Below, piece after piece: positions 16,864 to 26,024 of a stretch of 62,288 nt of DNA. The stretch comes from Gemmatimonadota bacterium. GTDB taxonomy: Bacteria > Gemmatimonadota > Gemmatimonadetes > Longimicrobiales > Gaopeijiaceae. A program made the translations under genes and the position numbers. The notes beneath the pieces were generated by a model that did no database searches, was not told the DNA's origin, and saw only the letters and a program-made list of their open reading frames with translations. The stretch lies in contig JAJEBS010000189.1 of assembly GCA_022822425.1 (NCBI GenBank), forward strand, positions 1-62,288, given 5' to 3'. Each line of letters starts with the position of its first letter. Position 1 is the stretch's first letter.

Positions 16864-19452
16864 TCAGACCGTATGGCGGGCCCTGATCGCCCTTGCCCGG
16901 CGCCGGGCCTTCGCTTCCTCGATCACATCATGCCAGGTCTCCAGCGCCGGGTCGCCGGCCAGTGAATCCAGCACCTGACCGGCCCCGCGATCCGCGCGTT
17001 CCGCGAGGATCACCAGCCAGCGCTTGATGAGGCCGTCGGTGCGCAGGCTGAAGGTTGAAGAGCCGAGCCTGGACCTGTGGCCGCCGAGGCCGCCCCACCA
17101 GGGGTCGAACCAGCAGCCCAGCGCCCGGACCAGCGCCGCGATATCCGCCGTATGCCATTCGACCCAGGGCTCCGGGATGGCGGGCTCCCTGAGCCAGCCG
17201 GGCACGAGAAACCTGAGAATGTGGCGCGCCCTCGGCTCCCGGCCTTCTTCGACAAAGCTCACAGCCTCCGGCGTGAATTCCCGGGCGGACGCAATCAATC
17301 CGGCGCCCAGCCAGACCGCGCGCTGAGCCACGTCCATGCCCCGGACGGCAACTCGGCGACGAAGCCGGTCCGCGAACTCCTCCCGCGGCACATGCACCAG
17401 CGCCGCCCACAGGAGCGCGTGCAGGGCCGACACCTGGGTTCGCGAACACCGCGTGGGGAAGACACCGAGCAGCCGGGGCACGCCCCGCCGGGCCACCTCG
17501 GCGTAGATGGAGTCGCCGGCGAGCGCGAAGAGATGGTTGTTGTGGTCCTTCCCACGGCGGATGAGTGACTTGTGTACCGCCACCAGCGCCTGCGCGCAGG
17601 GAAGCGGGTGCGCCCGGACGGCCCTCCGATACCACGCCGGCTCCTCCACGTAGGGCGTGATGTAGTAGCAGCCAATGGCGCGGGCGATGCCACCCGCATC
17701 GAGCCCCTCCAGCGCATCCCCGCCGAGCCGCCCGATTTCGCCCATTCCGGCCAGGATCTGGTACGCGAAGCGCGGCACCGTGTCGTCGAAGGGCGGCGCT
17801 TTCGCGTATTCCTCCTCCAGCCGGACGATCTCGTCGAGGGAACGGAGATCGTCTCTCCCCACGAGGCGGGGAAGACCGGCGAGCACCGAAGTCAGGAGAC
17901 CCTCGTCGTCCTGCAATCGAACCCGCAGGCGCTCGATCGGGTCGTCCTCGAAGTGTTCCGGCATCGCGCCCATGTACGCGCGCCCAATCATGTGCCAGAG
18001 CCATGGCGACCCCCGGCCCCGCGCCAGCGCGTCCTCGTGCTCGCGGACGCCCGCCATGAGCTTGATTCGTTGGTCGCGCAGGATGGGGTCCTCGGCTTCT
18101 TCCAGCCCGGGCACCATCGGGTCTCCATACCCCGGGAACACTCCTGAGGGTGCTCTGTATCCCGGAGACGGCTCGCGGACCGAACGGCTCTGTCCCGTTC
18201 CATCGGTCGCGGCGGGCCCCGGGTTGTCGGCCCAGTAGCGTGCCGGGTGGGAGAGAAACTCGGCCAGCGGCACGCCCCGGTCGCCCACCACGAGCGTACG
18301 GGCGCCGGGGAACCGCTTCCTGAATTCCGCCAGTCCGCTGAGGCGTCCCAGTCGCGGTCCGCTCTTGACTTCGATGCCAACCAGGTTCGGACCGCGGGAG
18401 AGCACGAAGTCGACCTCGTGCGCCCCGTCCCACCAACTGGACAACTCCACCTCGTGCCCGGCCGTGTTGTGAAGGTGTGCGCCCACTCCGCTCTCGACGA
18501 GCCGCCCCCAGAAGGTGCGGTCGGCGCGAGCTTCCTCGAAGGTGTAGGTGAGCGGCGCCGTCATCAGCGCCGTATTGAGCACGTTCAGCTTCGGGCTCGA
18601 GGCCCTGCCCAGGTACGGCTTGGCGGAGTACCTGGGAAGCCCGGTGACGAGTCCCGCGTCCGAGAGCAGATCGAGATAGGTGGCCAGCGTGGTCGTGTTT
18701 CCGGCCTCCTGCAACTGGCCCAGCATCTTGTTGTACGACAGCATCTGGCCGGAATACCGCGCGGCCAGTTCCATCAGGCGACGCATGAGCGACGGCTTGT
18801 CCACCCGGGTCAGGGCGACGATGTCTCGCTCGATGGCGGGCGCGATAATCGTATCGAGAACAGCCTTTCGCCAGACTTCCAGGTTGCCGGCCGAGGATGC
18901 CGTGCCTGGGTAGCCGCCGAAGAACAGGTATTCGTCGACGCTGAACCCAAACGCGGCCGACATCTCGGAGAAGGACCAGTGCTCGGCATGCACGGGCATG
19001 AAGCGCCCAGCAAGACTCTCATGGAGGCCGGTCAGCATGGACCAGGGCGCGGATCCGGAAACGATCACGCGGAGTGGGCAGCCGGTTCGGCGATCCCGGT
19101 CCCACTGGACCTTTACGATGGTCGACCAGCCCTTCACGTACTGGATTTCGTCCAGGGCCAGGACAAAGCCCCGCGCGTGTTGGTCGGCGTCCTGGCGAGC
19201 CTTCTTCCACGTGTCCAGGAGCCATGCGGTCCGTAACGAGTCGCCCTCTTCGTTCGGCTTGTGGGCATGTTCCGCGAGGCTCTCATCGACCGGGAAATAG
19301 CGGCTCGGGATGTCCACCCGCCGGAGCGCCTGCCGGATCATCGTGGTCTTGCCCGTTTGGCGGGGTCCGGTAAGCGCGACGATCCGCGGCGGACCCGGGC
19401 TGGTGAGGAAATGGACGAGCTCGTCCAGCCGGGGCCGTGCGAAGGAGTGCAT
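16864..19452 (-). CDS. DUF4143-type AAA ATPase fused to a long helical C-terminal region
   Basis: This protein has 862 residues; DUF4143 ATPases normally have about 400. The N-terminal part is standard: Walker A GPRQTGKT (29-36), Walker B FVLALDEIQ (96-104), sensor VSGSAP (131-136), and a C-terminal nuclease-like motif EVDFV...GIEVKSG (Asp348, Glu361, Lys363), a PD-(D/E)XK pattern. After a Pro/Gly-rich linker (about 410-450) follow some 410 further residues rich in helices, with WLWHMIGRAYMG, KDHNNHLFALAGDSIY and RGMDVAQRAVWLGAGL. I do not recognise this part; it looks like helical repeats. No signal peptide is present. The gene stands alone behind a leaderless-type promoter. Defence or conflict-related roles are possible but unproven. 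Confidence 0.85.
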   Translation of the reverse strand: MHSFARPRLDELVHFLTSPGPPRIVALTGPRQTGKTTMIRQALRRVDIPSRYFPVDESLAEHAHKPNEEGDSLRTAWLLDTWKKARQDADQHARGFVLALDEIQYVKGWSTIVKVQWDRDRRTGCPLRVIVSGSAPWSMLTGLHESLAGRFMPVHAEHWSFSEMSAAFGFSVDEYLFFGGYPGTASSAGNLEVWRKAVLDTIIAPAIERDIVALTRVDKPSLMRRLMELAARYSGQMLSYNKMLGQLQEAGNTTTLATYLDLLSDAGLVTGLPRYSAKPYLGRASSPKLNVLNTALMTAPLTYTFEEARADRTFWGRLVESGVGAHLHNTAGHEVELSSWWDGAHEVDFVLSRGPNLVGIEVKSGPRLGRLSGLAEFRKRFPGARTLVVGDRGVPLAEFLSHPARYWADNPGPAATDGTGQSRSVREPSPGYRAPSGVFPGYGDPMVPGLEEAEDPILRDQRIKLMAGVREHEDALARGRGSPWLWHMIGRAYMGAMPEHFEDDPIERLRVRLQDDEGLLTSVLAGLPRLVGRDDLRSLDEIVRLEEEYAKAPPFDDTVPRFAYQILAGMGEIGRLGGDALEGLDAGGIARAIGCYYITPYVEEPAWYRRAVRAHPLPCAQALVAVHKSLIRRGKDHNNHLFALAGDSIYAEVARRGVPRLLGVFPTRCSRTQVSALHALLWAALVHVPREEFADRLRRRVAVRGMDVAQRAVWLGAGLIASAREFTPEAVSFVEEGREPRARHILRFLVPGWLREPAIPEPWVEWHTADIAALVRALGCWFDPWWGGLGGHRSRLGSSTFSLRTDGLIKRWLVILAERADRGAGQVLDSLAGDPALETWHDVIEEAKARRRARAIRARHTV

Positions 19453-19457
19453 GGAGC

Positions 19458-19486
19458 AATGTAAGCCATCACGTATTTCTTATCAA
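19458..19486 (-). promoter_or_regulatory. sigma70-type promoter of the ATPase-fusion gene, predicted leaderless
   Basis: On the minus strand TTGATA (19486-19481) and TACATT (19463-19458) are separated by 17 bp. The -10 box ends 5 bp (GCTCC) before the ATG at 19452, so the message should begin at or next to its start codon. No ribosome binding site fits. The -10 sequence, spacer length and distance to ATG are the same as for the Xre/RES operon at 11722. Confidence 0.65.
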
Positions 19487-19601
19487 TGGATTACATGGCC
19501 CAGGATGCCCGACACCCACCCACCCCATGCCTGCCGGGACGAGCGGCTTTCCCTGGCCGCCAAACGGGAGAGCCTGAGGCTTCTGCCGTGATCACATGCA
19601 G

Positions 19602-19631
19602 AAAGGACCGGGGCGGCCACCCCGGTCCTTT
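19602..19631 (-). terminator. hairpin terminator after the BNR-repeat gene
   Basis: AAAGGACCGGGG (19602-19613) and CCCCGGTCCTTT (19620-19631) form a perfect 12-bp stem with a 6-base loop. It lies 64 bp past the stop of the minus-strand gene at 19695 and about 115 bp upstream of the promoter of the ATPase gene, so it separates the two units. The A/T ends of the stem give a short U run in the transcript; no long U tract follows. Confidence 0.6.
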
Positions 19632-19694
19632 CCCAACGGTGCAACTGACGCGGCCCGGCCCTGCCGAGCCGCGCTCAGATCGCGCCCGCGATCA

Positions 19695-22600
19695 CTACCC
19701 GTCCGTAATCAGCAACAACCCCCGAGTCCGCAGCATCTCGTTCAGTGCCGCCACGTCCTCCGCGATCAGCCTCTCCACGGCAGCGAGGTGCAGCTGCAGT
19801 TGTTCGTGCAGGATGCCCTTCACCTCCGTTTCCTGGTCGGTCGGCGGGAAGTCGGCGTTGGAGAGGGCGTTGGTCAGGTAGCCCAGCTTCGACAAGAGGC
19901 GTGCCTCGAAGCGGACCGCGTCCTGCCCCTGTCCGGTCTGGCGCAGGTCCACCAGGGTCCCCTGCACCTCGGCGAGCTTGTCCTCCAGGTCCGAGATGGC
20001 CTCGGAGAGGGTTTCGTCCTCGGCGAATCGGGCCATGGTCTCGAGCTGGACCCGGAGCGCCTCCACCCGGTGAACGGCCTCGCCCGCGGTCACCACGTCC
20101 GCGCGCACATCCCTGAGGAAGGCGATCTGCTCGGCGATGTCTGCCTCGCTTCCCGCCGAGTGCGGGTCCTTGATGACGGTGAGCGGCTGTTCGTGGGTCT
20201 CTCCGTCCACGTTGAGGCGCACCGTGTACTGGCCGGGGGCCATCAGGATGGAGATTTGGGACGCGCCGGGGGCCGGGCGACCCTCCTCGCCCACCTGAAT
20301 GTGCTCGGCGTACATCGGGCTGGTGTATAGCATGATGGGATCGTTCGGCTCGTCGCGGAGATCCCAGTAGATGCGGTTCACGCCCGCGTTGTTGGTGCCC
20401 TCGAGGGTGCGCACCACAGCGCCCATGCCGTTCACGATCTCGACCGTGGGGGTCTCGCCGGCGGGCTCGGCCAGCCAGTAGTTGAGGTAGGCCCCGTACT
20501 CGGGATCCACCCCGACGGTGGGATCGTCGTAGGGCACCGAGGGCGGCGTGATGGCCCTGAATCGGTAGGCGTCGCGGGGCGCGAACAGGTGTGAACCGGA
20601 CGCCATCACCTCCGGCGTCAGCTGCTGCAGGGGCGCGAGATCGTCGAGGATCCAGAAGCCGCGCCCGTAGGTGCCCACCACCAGGTCGTTGAAGTGCTCC
20701 TGGATGACGACGCCCGACACCGGGGCGGCGGGCAGGTTCTGCTGCAGCGGCTGCCAGTTGTCGCCATCGTCGAAGGAGACGTAGATGGCGTTTTCGGTGC
20801 CGACGTAGAGCAGGCCCTGACGCTTCGTGTCCTCGATGATGATCTTCGTGTAGCTCAGCATGCTGGGCGGAATGCCGTCCGTGATCTTCTCGAAGGACGC
20901 GCCGTAGTCGCGCGTCCGGTAGATGTAGGGATCGCGCACGTTCATCTGGTGCCCGTCGATGGCCACGTATGCGGTGCCCGGGTCGAAGCGGGACGCGGCG
21001 ATGCTGCGCACGGCCAGCCACTCGGGCAGATCGGGCATGTTCTCGGTCACGTTGGTCCAGTTGGCGCCGTTGTCGCGGGTGACGTGCAGGAGGCCGTCGT
21101 TGGTCCCCGCCCAGATCAGCCCCTGCTCGATGGGCGATTCGGCGATGCCGAAGACCACGCCCGCGTACTCGACGCCGATGTTGTCGCCGGTGAGGCCGCC
21201 GGAGAATCCCATGCGGCTCCGGTCGTTGAGGGAGAGGTCCGGGCTGATCACCTCCCAGCTCTGGCCCCCGTTCTGCGTGCGGTGCACGTGCTGGCTGCCG
21301 ACGTATACCGTGGTGTTGTCGTGCGGGGAGATGTGGATCGGGGCATCCCAGACGAAGCGGTAGCGGACGCCTTCCGCCGCGCCCCGGCTCTGCTCGGGCC
21401 ACACCTCGACGCCCCGCCACTGGCGCCGGTCCTCCTCATAGCGCACCACGATGCCGCCGACCATGCCGGACCCGGAGGCCGACGACCAGACGATGTTGGA
21501 GTCCACCGGGTCGGGGGTGGCGAATCCGCTCTCGCCGCCGCCCACGTGGTGCCACATGCCGCGCGGAATCCCGGTGATGCGGCGCTGGCCCTGGATGCGG
21601 CTGTTGCTGGGCCCGCGGTAGGTGGGCTCGTCCTGCTTGTTGCCGAGCACGTTGTAGGGGATCTCGTTGTCCACGGTCACGTGGTACATCTGCGCGTTGG
21701 TGAGGCGCTGGCGATACCAGGTCTTCCCGCGGTTGATCGAGATGGACAGCCCCTGGTCGTGCGCGACGATCATGCGGTCGGAGTTGCCGGGGTCGATCCA
21801 CATGTCGTGGTGGTCGCCGCCCGGGGCGTCCTCGCGCGCGATCACGTCGATGGTGCGGCCGCCGTCGGTCGAGACCGCGAAGGAGGCGGTCAGGAAGTAC
21901 GCCTCGTCCTCGTCGTCGGGCGAGACGACCACGCGCGAGTAGTAGTGCGGGCGGCCCATGGCGTTGCGGTTGCGCGTGATGCGCGTCCAGGTGCGGCCGC
22001 CGTCAGTGGAGCCCCAGACCTGGCCGTCCTCCGTCTCGCGCCCATCCCAGGGGATGCCGTCGCCGGTCTCGAGCATGGCGTAGACGCGCTGCGGGTTCGA
22101 GGGCGCGATGGCCACGGCGACCTTCCCCACCGGCAGGTTGGGCAGCCCGATGCCGTTGTCGGGACCATTCAGCTTCTCCCAGGTGTCGCCGCCGTCGCGC
22201 GAGACGTGCAGGCCGCCCCCCGGCCCGCCGCTGGTGCGCCCGTAGGTGTGGATCTCCAGTTGCCACGTCCCGGCGAACAGATTGCGCGGGTTCACCGGAT
22301 CGAGGGCGATGTCGGAGCACCCCGTGTCCTCGTCCACGAAGAGCACGCGCTCCCAGCTCTCGCCCCCATCCATGGTGCGATAGACGCCGCGCTCCTGCTG
22401 CGGCCCGTAGGCATGCCCCAGCGCGCACACGTAGACGATGTCGGGATCGGTCGGATGGATGGCGAGCCGGGGAATGCGCCCGGTCTGTTCGAGCCCCATG
22501 AGCGTCCAGGTCTGGCCCGCGTCGGTCGACTTGTAGACCCCTTGCCCGATGGAGATGTGGCTGCGGATCTTCCCCTCGCCGGTCCCGGCCCAGACGATGT

Positions 22601-22919
22601 TGGGATCGGTCAGGGAGACGCCCAGCGAGCCGATCGACTGCACCGGCTGGTCGTCGAAGATGGCGTCCCAGTTCACCCCGCCGTCGGTGGTCTTGTAGAT
22701 GCCCCCGGAGGCGGCGCCGACGTAGTAGGTGTAGGGGTCGCTCGGGAGCCCGGCGGCCGCCGAGAAGCGGTTGCCCTCGGGCCCGATGTAGCGCCACTCG
22801 AGGTCGGCGTAGGCTTCGGGGGAGGGAGCCTGCTGGGCGGTGGCGGGAGCCGAGGCGGCGGCCAGGGCCGACGCCAGGAGGAGGAAGAGGGCGGACGTGC
22901 GGAATGCCGTGACGTTCAT
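19695..22919 (-). CDS. exported BNR/VPS10-like beta-propeller protein
   Basis: This 1074-residue protein has a signal peptide ending near APATAQQ (about residue 30). The body is made of Asp-box (BNR) repeats of the S-x-D-x-G-x-x-W type, for example KTTDGGVNWD, KSTDAGQTW, SRDGGDTWE, GSTDGGRTW and VSTDGGRT, which form sialidase- or sortilin-like propellers. The C-terminal 250 residues carry a beta domain (VNRIYWDLRDEPNDP) and a helical tail. Proteins of this kind are abundant in Gemmatimonadota and Acidobacteriota and are often annotated as glycosyl hydrolases, though catalytic residues are not evident. A role in binding or processing extracellular polymers or proteins is the most one can say. 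Confidence 0.87.
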   Translation of the reverse strand: MNVTAFRTSALFLLLASALAAASAPATAQQAPSPEAYADLEWRYIGPEGNRFSAAAGLPSDPYTYYVGAASGGIYKTTDGGVNWDAIFDDQPVQSIGSLGVSLTDPNIVWAGTGEGKIRSHISIGQGVYKSTDAGQTWTLMGLEQTGRIPRLAIHPTDPDIVYVCALGHAYGPQQERGVYRTMDGGESWERVLFVDEDTGCSDIALDPVNPRNLFAGTWQLEIHTYGRTSGGPGGGLHVSRDGGDTWEKLNGPDNGIGLPNLPVGKVAVAIAPSNPQRVYAMLETGDGIPWDGRETEDGQVWGSTDGGRTWTRITRNRNAMGRPHYYSRVVVSPDDEDEAYFLTASFAVSTDGGRTIDVIAREDAPGGDHHDMWIDPGNSDRMIVAHDQGLSISINRGKTWYRQRLTNAQMYHVTVDNEIPYNVLGNKQDEPTYRGPSNSRIQGQRRITGIPRGMWHHVGGGESGFATPDPVDSNIVWSSASGSGMVGGIVVRYEEDRRQWRGVEVWPEQSRGAAEGVRYRFVWDAPIHISPHDNTTVYVGSQHVHRTQNGGQSWEVISPDLSLNDRSRMGFSGGLTGDNIGVEYAGVVFGIAESPIEQGLIWAGTNDGLLHVTRDNGANWTNVTENMPDLPEWLAVRSIAASRFDPGTAYVAIDGHQMNVRDPYIYRTRDYGASFEKITDGIPPSMLSYTKIIIEDTKRQGLLYVGTENAIYVSFDDGDNWQPLQQNLPAAPVSGVVIQEHFNDLVVGTYGRGFWILDDLAPLQQLTPEVMASGSHLFAPRDAYRFRAITPPSVPYDDPTVGVDPEYGAYLNYWLAEPAGETPTVEIVNGMGAVVRTLEGTNNAGVNRIYWDLRDEPNDPIMLYTSPMYAEHIQVGEEGRPAPGASQISILMAPGQYTVRLNVDGETHEQPLTVIKDPHSAGSEADIAEQIAFLRDVRADVVTAGEAVHRVEALRVQLETMARFAEDETLSEAISDLEDKLAEVQGTLVDLRQTGQGQDAVRFEARLLSKLGYLTNALSNADFPPTDQETEVKGILHEQLQLHLAAVERLIAEDVAALNEMLRTRGLLLITDG

Positions 22920-23185
22920 GGCTGAGCTCGCGGAAGCGGGTGGAGTAGCGCTGATGGTATCTGGGCCCGGGACCGGTGCCGATCATGGGGATATTCTTGT
23001 CGAGTATGCAAGGCATCGAACTGCGGCGAAATGCCGGCGCCCGCGGAACAGGCGCGCCGACACGCGCCTCGTAGGATGGCCGGGCGAAATAATGGCCGAC
23101 AGGCCGGACGGCATTCGCTGAAACGCCGGAGACCGAATCGGTCGTGCGCGAGTCGCGTGGCTCTTCGGCCGATGCCGCGGACCCG

Positions 23186-24682
23186 TCAGCGAGCTGGCGC
23201 GAGGCGGGACACGACCGCGACACGGGTGGCCCCGACCATCAGGTCGATCTCGGCGGAAGTGACCGCGAAGTGGGGCGTGTAGCGGACCGAGTTCGCGCCT
23301 CCGTGGATGACGCCCACGCCGTTGCGGCGCATCTCCTCTTCCACGCTTCCGGGTCCGTGGCTCCTGATTCCGCGCTCGAAGGCGCAGCTGACCAGCAGGC
23401 CGGTCCCCTGGACCCCGGTGATCGGGCCGTCCAGCTCGGACTCCACTCGCTCGAGCTTCGCCACGAACTCGGCGCCGCGGGCGCGGATGTTCTCCCGCAG
23501 CTCGTCCGTGAGGGAGGACAACACGGCCACCGCCACCTCCAGCGCGCGCGGGTTGGTGGTCATGGTGTTGCCGTAGACGCCCCGCTTGTACATGCCCGCG
23601 GCCCGACGCGTCATCGCCACCACCGAGAGCGGGTACTGGCCCGCGTTGAGCGCCTTGGAATACGTCTCGACATCGGGAGGATCGGCGCCCTCGAAGCCCG
23701 GATAGTCGACGATCGACAGGCAGCCGTGCGCCCGCAGCCCCGCCTGGATGGAGTCGACCACGAGCAGGCTGCCGTGGGCGCGGGAGAGGGCGCGGGCGGC
23801 GTCGTAGAACTCGCGGGTCACGGCCTTGCCGGGATTCCCCTCGCCCATCACCGGCTCCATGTAGAAGGCCTCGATGAACCAGCCCTGCTCCCCGGCGAGG
23901 GCGTAGAGATGGCGCAGCCGGCCGGTGTCGTTGGCGGGCACGGTCAGGGCGTTGTGGTCGCGGAAGCTGGCGAGATTCTCCTGGTAGTAGCGGCGGGTGG
24001 AGTCGGAGACTCGGGCGGGCCGGCTGGTGCGCCCGTGGAACCCACCCTCGAGTGCGAGCGTGCGGATGGCGGCGCCGTCGCGGGGCCCACCCGGGTCGGT
24101 GACCTCCTTCGCGTGGATGTCGGCGAGCCGGGAGGCGAAGGTCATCGCCTCCGAGCCGCTGTTCAGGCACACGAAGCGCTCGAACGGGCAGGCGCGGCCG
24201 GTGCGATGGCCGATCTCGGCCTCCAGGGCGCGCACCAGACGCGCCTGGCTGGGGCTGGCGGTCATGACGTTGGCCATGACCCGGGGCTCGCTCATGGCCT
24301 CGAGGATGGCCTGGGGCGCGTGCCCGAGGCCGAGCATGCCGTAGCCGCCCGAATCGTGGATGACGGCGCCCGCGGAGGTGACGATCCAGGGTCCGCGCGC
24401 GGCGAGCGCGACGTAGGGGTTGACGAGGTCGTCGGGGTAGAAGTTGAGGTAGCCGCGCTGCATCTCCCTGACCTGCCCGGCTTCTTCGAGGCGCGCGAGG
24501 CGCGGCAGCTCGTGCCGGAAGCGGCGATGACACTCTGCCGCGTCCGCGACCGCCTGGCGAAGAAGGGCGTCTCCCGCGGCGAAGCGCTCGATCACGGCGT
24601 CCGGAAGACCGGGAGAGGCGCACGTTCCGCTCCGGTCCCGGATTTCGCGAAGGATGTCGAGCGTGTCCTGGGACGTCGGCAT
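23186..24682 (-). CDS. class III PLP-dependent aminotransferase
   Basis: This 498-residue enzyme is a fold-type I aminotransferase. The PLP lysine is Lys343 in ETYSKALNAG; other markers are CLNSGSEAM (phosphate binding), LEGGFHGRT and LVVDSIQAGL, the DxxQ motif that contacts the pyridine ring. The N-terminal 90 residues extend beyond the minimal family core. The amino donor and acceptor are unknown; class III enzymes often use omega-amino groups such as those of ornithine, lysine or GABA. It is flanked by genes without obvious metabolic link. The ATG at 24682 is the only good start; GGAGC lies just upstream. Confidence 0.87.
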   Translation of the reverse strand: MPTSQDTLDILREIRDRSGTCASPGLPDAVIERFAAGDALLRQAVADAAECHRRFRHELPRLARLEEAGQVREMQRGYLNFYPDDLVNPYVALAARGPWIVTSAGAVIHDSGGYGMLGLGHAPQAILEAMSEPRVMANVMTASPSQARLVRALEAEIGHRTGRACPFERFVCLNSGSEAMTFASRLADIHAKEVTDPGGPRDGAAIRTLALEGGFHGRTSRPARVSDSTRRYYQENLASFRDHNALTVPANDTGRLRHLYALAGEQGWFIEAFYMEPVMGEGNPGKAVTREFYDAARALSRAHGSLLVVDSIQAGLRAHGCLSIVDYPGFEGADPPDVETYSKALNAGQYPLSVVAMTRRAAGMYKRGVYGNTMTTNPRALEVAVAVLSSLTDELRENIRARGAEFVAKLERVESELDGPITGVQGTGLLVSCAFERGIRSHGPGSVEEEMRRNGVGVIHGGANSVRYTPHFAVTSAEIDLMVGATRVAVVSRLAPAR

Positions 24683-24785
24683 TCGGCGGGCTCCGGGGTG
24701 ATGGTTGCGCTCGCGGGCGGAACGTGAAGCTAGAAAGGCGCGCGGCGATTGAAAACTCCCGCGCTCGGGAAGCGCCGGTCCGTTG

Positions 24786-25910
24786 CTACATCGTCGGATC
24801 GACGCGGGGAGTCGCCTGTCGCAGTCCCTCCCCCGACTCTTTCGGCGTCTTGTTTTCCTGCTCCCGCATGTGGACCGTGCGGATCGGGAAGGGGATCTCG
24901 ATCCCCTCGGCCCCGTATCGCCTGTGCATCCGCTTCACCAGCTCGTGCCGGATCAGGAACTGGTCTGTGAACTGGGAGACCGGCACCCGCAGGAGGAAGT
25001 TGATGCTGAAGTCGGAGAACTCCTCGTAGCGCACGAACGGTTCTTCGTCCGTCAGCCCGCCCTCGACCTCGCTCACGACCTCTCTGGCAACCTCGAGGGT
25101 GACGTTTTCCACTTGTTCGAGATCCGAATCGTAGGAGACGCCGATGGGCAGCGTGATGAGAAGCCGCCTGTGGGGCAGGCTGTAGTTGGTCACGACCGTG
25201 GACGCCAGGATCGAGTTGGGCACCAGGACCCGATTGCGCTCGGGGAACGTCCGGATGGTCGTGTTTCTCGCCTGAATGTCGGTGACCGCCCCTTCCTCGC
25301 CCGTGGACAGGGCCACATAGTCGCCGGTTCTGATCTGCCGGGACATGATGACCTGAATGCCCGCGAACAGGTTGCCCAGGGTGTCCTGCAGGGCCAGAGC
25401 GACGGCGAGCCCCGAGATCCCGAGCGCGGTGACCAGCGTCGTGATGTCGATCCCGAGATTCTGGAGAACGAGGGCGATCCCGAGGATCAGCAGCAGCATC
25501 CGGACCACGTTCTGAACCAGCGTCGTCGAAGCGTGGAGACCCTCGGCCCGCCTGGCGTACGCGGTGATTCCGGCAGTGGCCAGACGCATCGCGACGACGA
25601 TCAGCGTAACGATGACGGTCACGCTCACCGCCGTGCCCACCAGGTCGAGGACGGGGCCCGCGTATCCGGCGGCCGTGACGCCCAGGTAGGCGCCGGCCGC
25701 GGCGAACCAGACGATCGGCATGCGATGGACCGCACCCAGCAGCGCGTCGGCCCAGCCCGCGAAGGACAGTTGCCGCGCCCGGCCGGGCCAGCGGGCGAGC
25801 AGCCGTTCGCAGAGCCATCCGAGGCCGACCCCGACCACCATCAGCCCGAGGATCATCGACCAGCCCGGGAGGTTGGCCAGGAAATCCAGGGCGCGCGTCA
25901 ATCCGTTCAC
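24786..25910 (-). CDS. MscS-family mechanosensitive ion channel
   Basis: This 374-residue protein has about five hydrophobic segments in its first 180 residues and then the MscS signature: VTALGISGLAVALALQDTLG is the Gly/Ala-rich pore helix region, followed by NLFAGIQVIMSRQIRTGDYV and a beta domain containing RNTTIRTFPERNRVLVPNS. Such channels open on hypo-osmotic shock and release small solutes. The start is a GTG at 25910 with GGGAGA upstream. The gene lies 114 bp downstream of an SLC12-like transporter in the same direction; together they may serve ion and osmotic balance. The C-terminus is short and charged. Confidence 0.9.
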   Translation of the reverse strand: MNGLTRALDFLANLPGWSMILGLMVVGVGLGWLCERLLARWPGRARQLSFAGWADALLGAVHRMPIVWFAAAGAYLGVTAAGYAGPVLDLVGTAVSVTVIVTLIVVAMRLATAGITAYARRAEGLHASTTLVQNVVRMLLLILGIALVLQNLGIDITTLVTALGISGLAVALALQDTLGNLFAGIQVIMSRQIRTGDYVALSTGEEGAVTDIQARNTTIRTFPERNRVLVPNSILASTVVTNYSLPHRRLLITLPIGVSYDSDLEQVENVTLEVAREVVSEVEGGLTDEEPFVRYEEFSDFSINFLLRVPVSQFTDQFLIRHELVKRMHRRYGAEGIEIPFPIRTVHMREQENKTPKESGEGLRQATPRVDPTM

Positions 25911-26024
25911 TTCGGTTTCTCCCCGCGCGCCGACCCCGACCCGGCCACCCGGAAATCGGCCCCGAGGAACCCGGCATCGGCCGCGAGTTCCCGGTTGTCC
26001 CGGGCATCGGAACGTGGGGCGGCG

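Noticed and set aside
19675-22925. Very long open frames antisense to the BNR protein gene
   Set aside because: They arise from strong GC bias at codon third positions; translations are Arg/Ala/Pro-rich or Val/Ala/Asp-rich without family motifs or sensible starts.
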